A model generated the notes under the pieces. The model saw only the letters and a program-made list of their open reading frames with translations. It was not told the DNA's origin and did no database searches. The translations under genes were made by a program, and so were the position numbers. From Bryum argenteum (taxonomy: Eukaryota; Streptophyta; Bryopsida; Bryales; Bryaceae), in NCBI GenBank assembly GCA_037043015.1, contig CM073328.1, positions 3,459,409-3,523,408 on the forward strand: 64,000 nucleotides of DNA, written 5' to 3'. Shown here one piece after another: positions 42,351 through 54,130 of this stretch. Every line of letters starts with the position of its first letter. Positions within the stretch are counted from its first letter, which is position 1.

Positions 42351-45300
42351 CTATTCCAACTTTCCGTTGGCAGTCTCGTCAATCAGTGCGTCGATCGTAT
42401 CCGCTGCTGTTTCCAGCTCCTCGGGATCCTCCATAATGCGGTTGCTCACTTTGTGCAGCTGCCGCCTGACCAGCTTCTCATACACGCCCGTCTCTGCAAA
42501 AGAGAATGGACCAAGGAGTTAGTCTTTCATTCACTGAACACAGAAGTAAACATGAGCTTCAGAGACGAGAAGCTTACTCTTAGTCAGTAGCTCCTCGTGA
42601 GTCCCTTGCTCAACAAGACGGCCCTTGTCCAGTACCGCGATGTTGTCAGCATTACGCACAGTGGAGAGTCGATGTGCAACAAGAACAATAGTCCTCCCTC
42701 CCTCTCCAATCAGCCGATCTAGTGCTTGCTGCACCAAGGCTTCGCTCTCAGTGTCCAAGGAACTCGTCGCTTCATCCAACAGCAAAACTTTGGGTTTTCG
42801 CAACAGCATTCGTGCGATCGCAATACGCTGTCAACAATTTACACATGTCAGTACATAGCCACTCGACGATGCAGCGACATGCAATGATTCATCATATAAG
42901 CATCACAATCTACAATGATATTTCAAAAAAATCTTCGGGAACCACATTCTACAGTAGTTTTAAAAGATGACACGTAGAAAATTCATGTATTAAGTAAATA
43001 TGTTGCCGAAATGCGACAGAAAAAGGATGTCGAAGAGAGCTTATACCTGCCGTTGCCCGCCAGATAAGCGGACCCCCCTCTCTCCTACTCTTGTTGCGTA
43101 GCCCTCTGGAAACCGCATAATGAAGTCATGGGCATTTGCATATCTGTTGCACAGAAGATCCATCAGTGTTCTGATCAACAACTTGCTTCCTAATCACTAC
43201 TCTTTCTCAAACAGTAATTCGTTGAGTGCAATTTCATGGATTGAGAAAACCCGGCAACCTAGAAATTGCGACACAGAGTATCAGCTTATGCAACTTCCTA
43301 TCAAGAATATACTCGACCGAAAAGGTGAGCAGAGAACAAACCTCGCTGCCTCTTCCAGGTCCTCCCTCCGCCATTCCGAAGCTGACAATCCATAAGTGAT
43401 GTTCTCTTCAATCGAACAAGCAAACATTTGCGTCTCTTGCGCAACCAAACCCATGTGCTTGTGGACAGATTTCAGATTGAGGTCCTTCAAATCCCAACCA
43501 TCCAGAAGAATACGTCCTCGTGTCGGGTCATAATATCGCATCAGAAGATGGACAATTGTCGATTTTCCCCCACCGCTTCGTCCAACCAACGCACAAACGT
43601 CTCCCTTCCCAACTGTTAGATCTACACCTTGCAGCACGGGATGCTGTGGTCGCATCTGATAACAGAAGTACAAACTTTCAAGCTTAATTTCTCCTTCCAA
43701 GTGCGAAACCTTCGTGCCTGCGTTGCGATCGATGTCTGGAAGAGCATCAACCAGAGATAGCACACGCTGTGCCGCTCCCGCTGCTCTGGTGAGCGACATT
43801 AGTACTGACATAATGCTCTGATATGCACTTTGAATTTGGTTCCAATACAACTGAAACGTGATCAGTTTTCCAGCTGACAGCCGATCGTTCATCACCAGAA
43901 CTCCTCCGTACCTGCATGCAGACACAAACCCTGTTCAGAAAACATATCAAAGAAAACACCGCATTGTTCTTTACCTTCCCATGTGTGAGTTTCAAGCACC
44001 AGCAAACAAATCCACTACCCAATACCCTGATAATTAATAAAATAACTTAGGGAGAAAATTTCAAGCTTCAGACAAGGTGAAACGCAAGTGCATCAAAGGC
44101 GCATTCAATTGGAGACCAGAAGTTAGAATTACATGCTCCACTTACCAAAGGATCAACACAGATGCGCCTAAATCCAACCAGTCGTTAACAGCGACGGCCC
44201 CTGCATAAGCGAAGGCATCCCTGACTCCTTTTTGCATGGCAGCATATGTCTTAGACTTAAAACGGTCAAGCTCTGTGTCTTCAGTGGAAAATGCCCGCAC
44301 CGTCCGGATGTTTCCAATAGCCTCAGCAGCTGCTGAGTTTGCCTCAGCAAGCAATGCGTAACGCTTGCGGTTGAGTTCCCGAGACCATCTGCTCACCGCC
44401 CACAACCAGATATATTATTAACCCTCGTACTGATTTGCCAACCATCGCTTTCTTTGATAAGAGGTATCATCTCTCGCAAATAAAATCTACGGCACATATT
44501 AGAAAGACTAACATACCTTGAGTAGACAGCAGTAATATGCATGATTGGTGCCATTGTAGTAAAGGCCAGCATACTCAGCTTCCAACTAATAAAGAAGCAC
44601 ATCACAAAGCCACCAATGAGGGAGATACAGTTGCGCAAAAGTGCGGAAAGCATCCAATTCACCGGCTCCGCCATTGAAGACACATCGTTTGTCAACCTCG
44701 AGGTAAGCTGTTCATGCAGATCCACGTTCTCAACATTAGAGCCCTAATTCACTACTGCTACATAGCAGGAACAATCTTGATTCAATGTACCGTTCACGTC
44801 ACTTTATTCTCAGAGGTGAACTCCCAACAACACAGGATAATGAACAATAAATCCATCATCAGTTGAAGAAGTACTGAAAGTTACTTCTTGCGTTCAGGCA
44901 TCCAATAGTCTCAGGTTGAAGATAGCACGCCCACCTCGCCAGATGTAGTGCCATCAAAGTAAGCAATATCTTGAATGATAATGCCCATGAACAGTTTGTC
45001 TTGCAAAGTCTTCAACACACGCTTTCCTACAACTGCAAAACACAGGTTTCGAACAGCCTCAAATAGACCCGTAAAAAAGCTGAAAGCCACCAGGAGTAAT
45101 ACATCCTTCCTGAATAGTGCTGTAGCTCTGTTAATAACGTGGTCCAGAATCCGGCCCTGCACAAAATTCGACACACGAAAGTTACTCAAGTTGTTACGCA
45201 ATACATGTCCGCTTCGCAGCTAGAGCAGATACATCACGTTAACCAGTAGGCTACTGATCCCAATTCTCGACATCTGCATCGCGACAAGTGATGAATAGCA

Positions 45301-47214
45301 AAACAGTAATATGGAAAGGTAGAGCTGAAGAAAAACTTTGCACATACCTGATAACTTGGAAGTATCAAACTCGATATAGAAGAAAGACCGAGACAGATGA
45401 AAGCACCGGTCAATAAATAAGCTTCTCCTTTAGCCAAAGCAAGGGCTCGCATCAAATACGTATTCTGATCAACATCTGTATCAACTTTCGCACCCTTATC
45501 ACCCCTCAATGCTCCTTCCTCAGAAGCTTCTTCGCTGGCGAGGTTAGCACTGCAACCGCGAGACAGAGTGCCAATGAGCCCATACTCCTATGAAAAAAGC
45601 TTTGACACTGAAGTAGCAAAGTATCCTGCGTATCATAATACATTCCATTCCTTCATGTACTACAGCTGCTGAAACGAAGCATGCGTTCTCTCAACGTCTG
45701 ATAGCAAGATAGCAATCTAACCTGTTTGTCACCGACAGGCGGGTTTCCTGCGAGCCGGGTCGGACACGTTTAGAATTCAGGAACAGAGCACGTCCCAGTA
45801 CGCGATTGGAATCCACGACCCTTGTCAATAAGGAACTCTCTGCGTTGATCCAGACGACAGTTGTACCCATCAAGATACCTTGCCATACTTCAACCCGCAC
45901 GTTGAACAGCACATGGGTTGTATCAAAATAGAAACACACGCATTTTGCCCCAACATATGCCTGCACCCAGAGAAATTGACGTCAAGTCTGATCTGAGCAA
46001 TTTTTGACACGCTGAAATTCCAATCTAGTCTGAGTCGAGAGGTTAGAGCTTTGTATAGAGCGAAGAAGTTAACTTGCTCAGCGCAGACGCTTTCAAATGC
46101 AGAAAACACGAAGATGAGAACGACATTACTACAGACCAGTAACCAATTGAAACAGCAATTGAAAAAGATCACCCTGCAGGGTTCATAAGGCTGCACGCAC
46201 CCTCGTTTACAAAAGACCTCTTTGCTTAAGATCCATAAGGACAATTTCAGCTGAAACGGGAAGAATCTTACTTTACCTGAAATGCAGTGCAAACCAGAAA
46301 AGTGACGAAAAGCACAACGTCTTTCTTGGATGATTGAGAAAACCACTCTTCGTAGGCTGTAAGGGGCTTATCAGTCTTGACATCCTTTTTAATCAGAAGG
46401 GGCTCTTTTAAGTCACCATTTGCTTCCCCATTTAGATATCTTCCATTTGAACGCGGGGCTTTGCCATTGACGTGCGGCTCGTCCTTTTTGGCTACAACTT
46501 TCGGCTTCAACTTCGCTTCTTCTTTGCTAACAGCATCTCTCCAAGCCAATAGGCTCCCGACGTACGCTAATCCAGAAAGAAGCACGATACGTAACAAGCT
46601 CAAAACAACTAAATCCGACGAGTCATGGTAAAAATCCTTCAACGAACTCCACAGCGAGAAGTTATTCTTTTCCCTCCAGAAATGTATCGTGGAAAATAAT
46701 GTCTGCAAATGTCACAGAACCAGCGAAATTCGTCATTCACTTGGCGATCCTAGGAGCTCAATGAAAGTTGACTACAGCTTCAGCTCGTACTGTGGGTAAA
46801 ACATTCTCACATGAAACGTAATCAGAATGCAGCGCAATAGATCGAACAAACAAGGACGAATAATTAAAACAAGTACTCCACATTACGAACAAGCTGTATC
46901 CAAAGACAGCAAAAGAAATGCTGAAAACGAATTGACGTACGACCAAAACTCCCCAGAGGTAATTAGGTAACAGAAAGTATCACTTCGTCCAAACAACCCT
47001 CCCTGCGAAGTAATCTACTGGCCCTCCAAGAATAGCAAGGAAATGAAAGGGGCAGGTTCAGTCTGTGAAAGCCTACCAAGGCAGCCACAATATCGATGCA
47101 GAAGAAGATAATAAACAGTGCAAGTTTCCATCCTCTTTGCTTCCGAGCCACATTGACATTCGTTGTGCCGAGAAACACAGGAGTCTCCGGGTTATAACCA
47201 CTCTTCTTCCCCAT
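42351..47214 (-). CDS. Half-size ABC transporter, ABCB/TAP-like, about 860 aa or more in at least 11 exons
   Basis: Exons (minus): 47214-47077, possibly a small one near 46945-46890, 46702-46277, 45960-45889, 45587-45348, 45156-44935, 44707-44517, 44388-44146, 43911-43342, 43143-43047, 42827-42578, 42493-42351; phases agree and introns are GT-AG. Start [12 protein letters not shown], then a membrane segment ([16 protein letters not shown]), more hydrophobic N-terminal helices and a charged loop (an extra TMD0-like region), the six-helix exporter domain ([36 protein letters not shown]) and one nucleotide-binding domain: Walker [11 protein letters not shown]-loop VAQETQMF, signature LSGGQRQR, Walker [13 protein letters not shown] and H-loop LVAHRLSTV. 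All catalytic residues are present, so it is probably an active exporter working as a dimer in an internal membrane such as vacuole, plastid or ER. Substrate unknown; TAP-like peptide export is one option. Neighbours are unrelated transposon remains. Confidence 0.93.
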
Positions 47215-48320
47215 CCGATTGAGCTCGTATTAAAACACACCAAGAGCTGAGGTCCAGTTTAAAAAACCTGCGCAGTCACGAAATACAAACCCACGTAAAA
47301 TTAAGTACGCATAATTCATCTGCTGCGTGTAGGTAAACCCTCAAGAGGCAGGACCCGCACAGGAGGACTCGCTTGTACAGGCATAGAAAACGACGTCATG
47401 AAAACGAATCCGGAACTGCGTCAACACGCAGAACTAAAGAACTCCACCAACAAAAACATAATTCAAGAGCATTGTTTACACTCTCGCAAAGTCCTCATGT
47501 CCACTACAACACTCAAAACTCAAGCTCAACAAACACAATGCTCACCGCTCACTAAAAAGCCTACCAATGAACGCTCGCAAATCCCTACAGCTACGATAAA
47601 ACAGACACTCATAGAGCTGTTACACTAAGATCCTCCGAACTCTTAAGATTCCTCGACGAAGGACAATTATTGTCACACCCAAAAGAAAGAGAGGTCAAAA
47701 TTCAGTTAAACGTCACAATCCCGAACTCAAAGCCTCGAATTCAATCGGTCATCATTCCATCACAAAACATTGTGGTTCAAAGATTTCATGCAACGTACGG
47801 TTACACCATCGTCAGCTCCACACACAAGCTACTGTCGCTGTCGATTCGCCGAAGTCACTCTTTCGAACGCGGCCGCCCTAACCTAGCTCCAAACGAAACG
47901 AAAATTGCAGAGATGGGAAACATATGAAAGGGAGAGAGAGAGAGGGTGAGGGTGCGGGCGCGGCGACCTACATACAGAAAAAGCCGGCCGAAAGGTGTCG
48001 ATCGCTAATAAGACGGCGACGGAGCCGATGAATTGAAAGAGTGAAGAAATTGGAGATTGCGAAAGTGGGTATCGAGCGAAGGGGCAAAGCAGCAAGGGCG
48101 GGGGCAGGCGGCGACAGCTCCGACGGGGGACGCCTCCACGGAGCGAATGCAAGGAGGCAATGGTCGTGCCGCTGAAGAAGAGTATGAAGGGGGGGGGGAC
48201 GGACGAGAGCGGGTGCTGCCGGGGCCGGTCGCAGTGTCGCTGCACTAGGTAGGTAGGTACAGTACCGGGTGGAGCGGGGACCGGTGCCCGTGGAGTATGG
48301 GCACCCTTTCCCTTTCACTG
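47215..48320 (-). promoter_or_regulatory. 5' untranslated and promoter region of the ABC transporter gene
   Basis: GC-rich between about 47.9 and 48.3 kb. On the gene's strand there is a pyrimidine tract (CTCTCTCTCTCTCCC complement at 47932-47946), a Y-patch-like core promoter feature of plants, and no clear TATA box. Overlapping frames of up to 120 codons on the minus strand (48318-47883) are Arg/Pro/Ser-rich composition artefacts. A 5' UTR intron is possible. Confidence 0.4.
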
Positions 48321-48398
48321 AGGTGGCTGTTGGCGGGCGAGATGGGACGAGCAGGGGGTTTCGCTAATATGGGCGGCGCTGCTACATCCTCGTTCCGG

Positions 48399-48466
48399 GA
48401 GTGGGTCCCCCGTCCATTGGCAGTGGGTCCCCCGTCCATTGGGAGGGGGTCCCCCGTCCATTGAAA
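48399..48466 (+). repeat. Short tandem repeat, three units of GGGTCCCCCGTCCATTGG
   Basis: Units of about 21 bp with GGGTCCCCCGTCCATTG invariant and variable joiners (CAGT, GAGG). Lies upstream of the ABC gene. Confidence 0.9.
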
Positions 48467-48599
48467 GGCTTACCTGGATGTTGGTCGTCCGTTGGACGGT
48501 GGAAAGCCCCCCTAGTCCACTCCCCGCTTCTCCATCGCCACGTCCACCCCTTTGTTTTGTTTTTTGTATTTTCCTCCCTCATGTGTTTATTTTGATGGT

Positions 48600-49062
48600 A
48601 CGGTGGTATAAAGTTTATAGAACTTTTTATCCAAGAATTGAATGAAACATTTTTTGGGGTACACTAAATTTGATAATTAGTGGTGGATGATAATCAATGT
48701 CATTCCTTGAACTTACCTTCCAACTCTAGTGTAAATTTAATGATACATATTTATCCCCTGAAGCCCTAGATATAGAATACAAGAACGTAAAATGGACGAG
48801 ATGAGTATATTGAGATGGAGTGAACCTTCTATTGTTCAATCCATCTCTAGCCTACTTGAGAGTTTTCAAGAGTTTTGAAGTGACTATGTGTGATGAAGCC
48901 ATGTTGCTTAGTTGTGTACTTAGTCAACATTTTACACATATCTTCGATCTAGCTCCAAAGGGTCCACCTTCTCTAAGCTGAATCTTTTGCTACTCACAAT
49001 TTTTTAATGTTCATCAAGGTTGTTTTCAATCTAATAGAAACCTCCAAATTCCATCACACATG
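48600..49062. other. Stretch without recognised genes
   Basis: AT-rich, no long frame, no repeat match. Confidence 0.45.

Positions 49063-49128
<66 letters not shown>
49063..49128 (+). repeat. Poly(A) run of 66 bases
   Basis: Uninterrupted A run with no obvious retroelement body upstream. It could be the tail of a very old retroposed sequence or a simple repeat; length may be inexact from assembly. Confidence 0.95.
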
Positions 49129-49130
<2 letters not shown>

Positions 49131-49342
49131 GTCTAGGCGTGAATATTTCTTCCTCTAAATATATGCTCCAAGGTCATAATTCCAATATACAACTTATCAC
49201 AAGCTTACTATTCACTTAACATCATAATAGCGTCCAAAACACTCACATAAATCAATATTTAGTTCTAGTTATTCAAATCGAAACACCTATAATCAGCAAA
49301 AACTACAATCAAAAGAACTTCTTAATTTTTGAACAACCTCAA

Positions 49343-49603
49343 CCCCTAAAGATCCACGATGTTTTGGGAGCTTGAAATCCCAACACAAACCACTATGTAC
49401 TGATGGGGGAACATCCAATATTTTAGGAAATTTTTGATAATTTCAACCGTAGGATCTTGAAGTAGACTACCATCAGTAGTAGTGTGAAACTTTTCAACTG
49501 TTGGATCATCACTAGATGTGAGATCATAACATTTGAAGTTGACTGTAAAAAAAATTTCCCCTTGATGGTAAAAGCCGAATCAGTGGCCGTGGTCGTTTAG
49601 GGG
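49343..49603 (-). mobile_element. TTAA-type MITE, family with CCCCTAAA ends, copy 1
   Basis: 261 bp, ends CCCCTAAAGATCC and CGTTTAGGGG. Left flank TCAA (a decayed TTAA), right flank TTAA. It is the reverse-oriented twin of 62800-63060, matching along its length (TTTTGGGAGCTTGAAATCCC, TAGACTACCATCxGTAG, GATGTGAGATCATAACATTT). Non-coding. Confidence 0.85.
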
Positions 49604-49609
49604 TTAAAA

Positions 49610-50280
49610 AAGGTCATATTTTCACTATCATGAGCAATCAATCAAGCAAATTTCTTAAATTTGAAAGGGTATAGAAATATAAACCTCAATCCAATCCAAG
49701 TAAAAGTAATACTCTACCTTGCATACAATAACCATCAAGTAATTTTGTCGAAAAAAGCAAGACAATGTCGAACTACTTTAAATCAAACTAATACAAAGAC
49801 CTCCTCCGAACCCTCACCTCAAGCCTTAAACTTTTCATAATTAGTCCACAAGAGAAAGTTGGTTTTACATAAAATTTGGTTTAGCTTATTTTAACACTTT
49901 ACATCATAAACCAAACAAAATTACCATAAAACCCACTTTATTTCCACACCTAAATAAAAATTCTCAATAACCCACATCTACAACATAATCTTTCAACAAC
50001 CTTATGTTCTCAAGTACATGAGGCTTGGTCAATGCTAAGGGACTTGGAAATCTCTTATTATTTTATTTAATGGTTGTGAATTGTGAGGCGAATGGAAGGT
50101 GCACATGTTTTTAGGGGGTAGGGTAGGGCCAAGTTGACCCATTATGTGTCAGAAATTGGGATGCACAGTTGCCAGTTTTGAATCTTGCTATCAAATAGTA
50201 TTTTATATGATTCTGGAATCTAGACAAGCAATAAATTCAAAAAAAGAGAGAAAGAACCATTAAGTTATAAACATTCTATG
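49610..50280. other. Stretch without recognised genes
   Basis: AT-rich; nothing matched elsewhere in the window and no coding frame. Confidence 0.45.
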
Positions 50281-50890
50281 TGGCTTTTACATTATGGACC
50301 ATGAAGATTGACCACGACCTTCTGAAACTTGTGATTGGAGAGTAAAGTGCTCTTGGTTCCATCTTGGCTTTACACTACCTTGGAAAGGGGGAATGACCCA
50401 CTAACTTTCGAGGTCTGCCAAGTATGCTGAATTTTGCACTGTGGATAATGTTTTCGCGGTCTTTGTGATTATAGTTGAGTAGAAGCAAACGCCTCAATCA
50501 AGGAGACCATGAGGCTTCTTTTTTTTTTTTTTTTTTTTAATTGGCTAGTGTTCAATTATTTACCAATTTCCCCTTGTCCGGTGGCCATCGGGATATTAGC
50601 ATTACGAACGGACACTTCATTCACGCCGGCCCCTTAGAAAGGGACCGGAGTTTCTATCTATCTATCTATGTTCAATTATTTAAAAAGAAAGGAGGTAAAA
50701 AGGGGAGGGTAAAATTGGGTATAAACTTGTCTTGGTCTAAATCCACTTTACACTACAAGAGTGTCCAAGCCACTCACAAATTAATGTTTGATTTATCATG
50801 GTCACGGCTCTTGGCCAAGAGCCATGACCATGATAAATAATTTTAAATTTTCTTGGTTATGGCTCTTGGTCCATAGTGTAAAGGGACCCT
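50281..50890 (+). mobile_element. MITE with TTTACANTATGGACCA ends, copy 2, carrying a SINE insertion
   Basis: Ends TTTTACATTATGGACCATGA and TGGTCCATAGTGTAAAGGGACCCT. Internal hairpin CACGGCTCTTGGCCAAGAGCC. Collinear with 52545-53052 except for a poly(T) run (50519-50538) and a 107-bp SINE fragment at 50563-50669. Confidence 0.85.
50563..50669 (+). mobile_element. 5'-truncated SINE, copy D, with 13-bp target duplication
   Basis: Only the 3' part of the SINE is present (CAATTTCCCCTTGTCCGGTG to TTTCTATCTATCTATCTAT). It is bracketed by GTTCAATTATTTA at 50550-50562 and 50670-50682. The homologous MITE at 52545-53052 has that 13-mer once (about 52804-52816) with nothing inserted, so both target duplication and empty site are visible. 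Confidence 0.92.
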
Positions 50891-51270
50891 GATGGATGGC
50901 ACTTTCTTGAGAAGGTCAAGACAATTTCCTCAGGGTTGGTTGGTGGCAATTTCACACTTTTTTACAGGCACCTTCCTCTATACTTATCCTCACCGCCCAT
51001 TGAACCATAAATCTCTGTTGGATGATGATAGAAGAAGAACTTCAAACCTATTAAAATGTGGTGTTTTCACCAAGCTCTTTCTTGTATTTTAACCAAAAAT
51101 GTTTCATTCCCACCAAAATTTAAGGATGACCTCGTGGGATGAGTCATTTAGCTTCATGGAAATACCACACTTTTCGAGTAGAGATTGAATGTTTGTTTGA
51201 CCTATTTCTTGGTTGTTTTACACCTACACATTATATCACAAACAATGTCACTACTATTGTACATGCATGA
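50891..51270. other. Stretch without recognised genes
   Basis: Frames up to 66 codons without motifs. Confidence 0.45.
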
Positions 51271-51395
51271 TTGATTTGGCAATGTAGCGATGTTTGAGTT
51301 TGGCAAACCCACTTTCGTGATTGATTTGGCAATGTAGCGATGTTTGAGTTTGGCAAACCCACTTTCGTGATTGATTTGGCAATGTAGCGCCGGAG
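51271..51395 (+). repeat. Tandem repeat, 50-bp unit, about 2.5 copies
   Basis: TTGATTTGGCAATGTAGCG starts units at 51271, 51321 and 51371; the first two units are identical, indicating a recent duplication. Confidence 0.95.
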
Positions 51396-51799
51396 AATTA
51401 TTAGTTTTGATTTTGACAAACCTACTCTCATTGTAGTTCCGATTTTTTAGAAATTACCAATATCATTTCTCCATAAATCGTACTTTTCAAAAAAAATTGC
51501 ACTTGAACAAATAACTTATTTTTTGCCGAAACAAGCTCCATTTGTACGTATGCTAGTTTCTACATAATCACTAGTGCCTAAGAGATAAGTAGACGAAGAA
51601 CTTCAAACCTATATTAAGAACAATGCAAATTCACAAAACCAAGATAAGAACATACGACACAAAAGATTTTTATTCGACATAAACTTTCAAAGATAATCCA
51701 TACAAGAAGAAAATTGCAAGAAAATTCTACATGACCTTGTTCCTTTGATTTTGTGAAGCTCATCTTGATTTTAGGAATTTTAGGAACATTAGTTCTTAA

Positions 51800-52058
51800 C
51801 CCCTAACTTTCCTTAAAACCCGAAACGGGTTTTGGAGGTTCTCGCAGGAGAAAACTCAGCCAACTTTGACTATTATAATCTTACAAATGAGGATGAATGA
51901 ACAGTTCAAATTTGGTTTGTGGGAAGAATGGCGAGTAAACTTTGAAATCTTGCAGTTGAATCTTTTATATGATGTTTAGATTGCGATTTCTTGAGCTTAA
52001 TCTAAAGGAAAGTCAAATTTTGTGACTAAGACCGTTTTTCAACAAAGAAATTTAGGGA
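51800..52058 (+). mobile_element. TTAA-type MITE, family with CCCCTAACT ends, copy 1
   Basis: TTAA (51796-51799) CCCCTAACTTTCCTT at left; right end AAAGAAATTTAGGGA before TTAA (52059-52062). Interior matches 53739-53997 (CGGGTTTTGGAGGTTC, AGCCAACTTTGAC, ATAATCTTACAAATGAGGA). The right terminus is more decayed than in the other copy. Confidence 0.85.
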
Positions 52059-52544
52059 TTAATTTTGCGAGCTCTAAAGCTTGATTTCATAATAACAAGG
52101 TTATGTCCAAGTTTATCAACAAGTTAGTATCAACATATAAAGTCTCCACAATCACTTGCATGGTGCATGGCAACATTCATTTGTATGGCATAAAGACCGT
52201 CTCCATTTCCAAAGTAATGTTTTTCTATATCAAAGTTGCCACATGTAAGACGCATAGAACGAAGCTCCAGTTGTCAGTTGTCAGAACACTAAAATTTGCC
52301 GTTCGCTATAGGCTTAGCGGAAAAAAAGATGGTTCTCGTTTGATGTTATGTGTCACGTGGACCAAAAAAGATATCCGAATTTTGTTTATTTGGTAAATGT
52401 GTCCACAAAAGTTAGATGCATGGTGACAAGCATTTTTTGAAGGCTACCAAATGTCCAAATGTGGTCACACATGGTATAAACAATGGTTTATGGATATGCA
52501 CCATTCTTGTGTTTTGGGGTTTGTGCGCAAAAGCAATGATGCAT

Positions 52545-53052
52545 AGGATCCTTTTACACTATGGACCATGAAGATTGACCATGGCCTTCTGAAACTTGTG
52601 ATTGGAGAGTAAAGTGCTCTTGGTCTCATTTGGCTTTACACTGCCTTGACAAAGAGTGAATGACCACTTACTTTGAGGTTGCTAAATTTTGCGTTGTGGA
52701 TAATATTTTCAGGGTCTCCTTGATTATAGTTGAGTTGAAGCAAATGCCTCAATCAAGGAGACCAAGAGGCTTAATTTATTTTTTATTTTTTCGATTGGCT
52801 AGTGTTCAATTATTTAAGAAGAAAGGAGGAAAAACGGGGAGGGTAAAAAAGAGGTTGATGAGGATTTATATTAGAGAATTGAGTGTAAACTTGTCCTCAT
52901 CTAAATCCACTTTACACTACAAGAGTGACCAAGTCACCGAAGAATTCATTTTTGATTTATCATGGTCATGGCTCTGGACCAAGAGCCATGATCATGAAAA
53001 TAATTTTAATTTTCTTGGTCATGGCTCTTGGTCCCTAGTGTAAAGGGACCCT
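52545..53052 (+). mobile_element. MITE with TTTACANTATGGACCA ends, copy 3 (no SINE)
   Basis: AGGATCCTTTTACACTATGG at left, inverted CCATAG-type end TCCCTAGTGTAAAGGGACCC at right. Internal hairpin ATGGCTCTGGACCAAGAGCC. Serves as the empty-site reference for the SINE in copy 2. Confidence 0.85.
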
Positions 53053-53289
53053 AAGATAACTTTTTAAGTCGAAAGGCCCTAAAACTTGCAAAAGTCCTTA
53101 AAACCACCTATCGCATTGCCATAATCTCAACTATGTAAGCGTATGATCTTGTACGTAACTTGTCCTTGTATGTGTGTACCAAATCTTAGCTTCAAATTCC
53201 TCACCAATTTTGAGATCCTAACATTCAAAGTCGAGAAAACTAAAAATAAAAAATCTCATGTTGAAAAATCGGTATGAACTTTTCAGAAT

Positions 53290-54130
53290 CGGTCTTGAGA
53301 GTAAATTTGAAGTGAGACTCTTCACATTCTTGTTCCTAGATGAGTTAGGAACATGAATATGCAATTTTTACCCTCATGCAACCTATAAAACCTAAAGATA
53401 TGCTTGAATCTTCACATGGAGGTATGCTGAAATTGAAATACAAAGGCCGGTCTTTGACAATTAAAATGGCATGTGGAGAGTGATTGGATTGAAGATTTAA
53501 ACGGTGGAATCATGCCAAAATACCTTATTTACATGTACAAAGAAACAAAACTTGAAAAGAAGATGAGATCTTAAATTATGGTCAACTTTTGAAGTTTGTG
53601 CAATTCAAATGATTTTCGGGAGATTTTGAGAATAAATGAGCATATATTGCATTTGGGCAGTTTTGGGCAGATTCTGAATAGTGTTTTCAAACCTTGACCA
53701 TAAATATCTCCTCAAGTGTGAGGTATTTTAAATCTTAACCCCTAACTCTCCTTAAAACCCGAATCGGGTTTGGAGGTTCCCGCAGGAGAAAAGCTCAGCC
53801 AACTTTGACCATTATAATCTTACAAATGAGGAAGAATGAACGGTTCAAATTTGGTATGTGAGAAGAATGTCAAGTGAACTTTGAGATCTTACGGTTGAAT
53901 CTTTTAAATAATGCTTGGATTGAGATTGTTTGAGCTTAATCCAAAGGAAGGTCACATTTTGTGACATAGACCGTTTTGCAACAAGGAGAGTTAGGGGTTA
54001 AAATGCCTTTTTGGAAATGTATGGGAAAATTCTACAATCTGCATTAAAAAAATCAACTTTCATACGATCTGTATTTAGTAACTAAGAGCCTTACCATAAT
54101 TAAATCGACCACAATGTGGTCGATTTTGAA
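53290..54130 (+). repeat. Ancient dispersed repeat, copy B, interrupted by a MITE
   Basis: Matches 3640-4510 in order (see there), with the TTAA MITE 53739-53997 splitting it between TGAGGTATTTTAAATC and GCCTTTTTGGAAATG. In copy A the corresponding stretch runs TTTGAGGAATTTTGG to GACTTTTTGGAAATC without an element. Confidence 0.65.
53739..53997 (+). mobile_element. TTAA-type MITE, family with CCCCTAACT ends, copy 2 (intact ends)
   Basis: 259 bp; the terminal repeats CCCCTAACTCTCCTT / AAGGAGAGTTAGGGG are perfect over 15 bases, and both flanks are TTAA (53735-53738, 53998-54001). piggyBac transposases insert at and duplicate TTAA, so this is a piggyBac-type non-autonomous element. Inserted in the older repeat at 53290-54130. 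Confidence 0.93.

Noticed and set aside
47883..48582. Arg/Pro/Ser-rich minus-strand frames up to 120 codons
   Set aside because: Lie in the GC-rich 5' region of the ABC gene; composition artefacts.
49063..49128. Poly(A) tail of a processed pseudogene
   Set aside because: No coding remnant or target duplication recognised upstream; may be a simple repeat.
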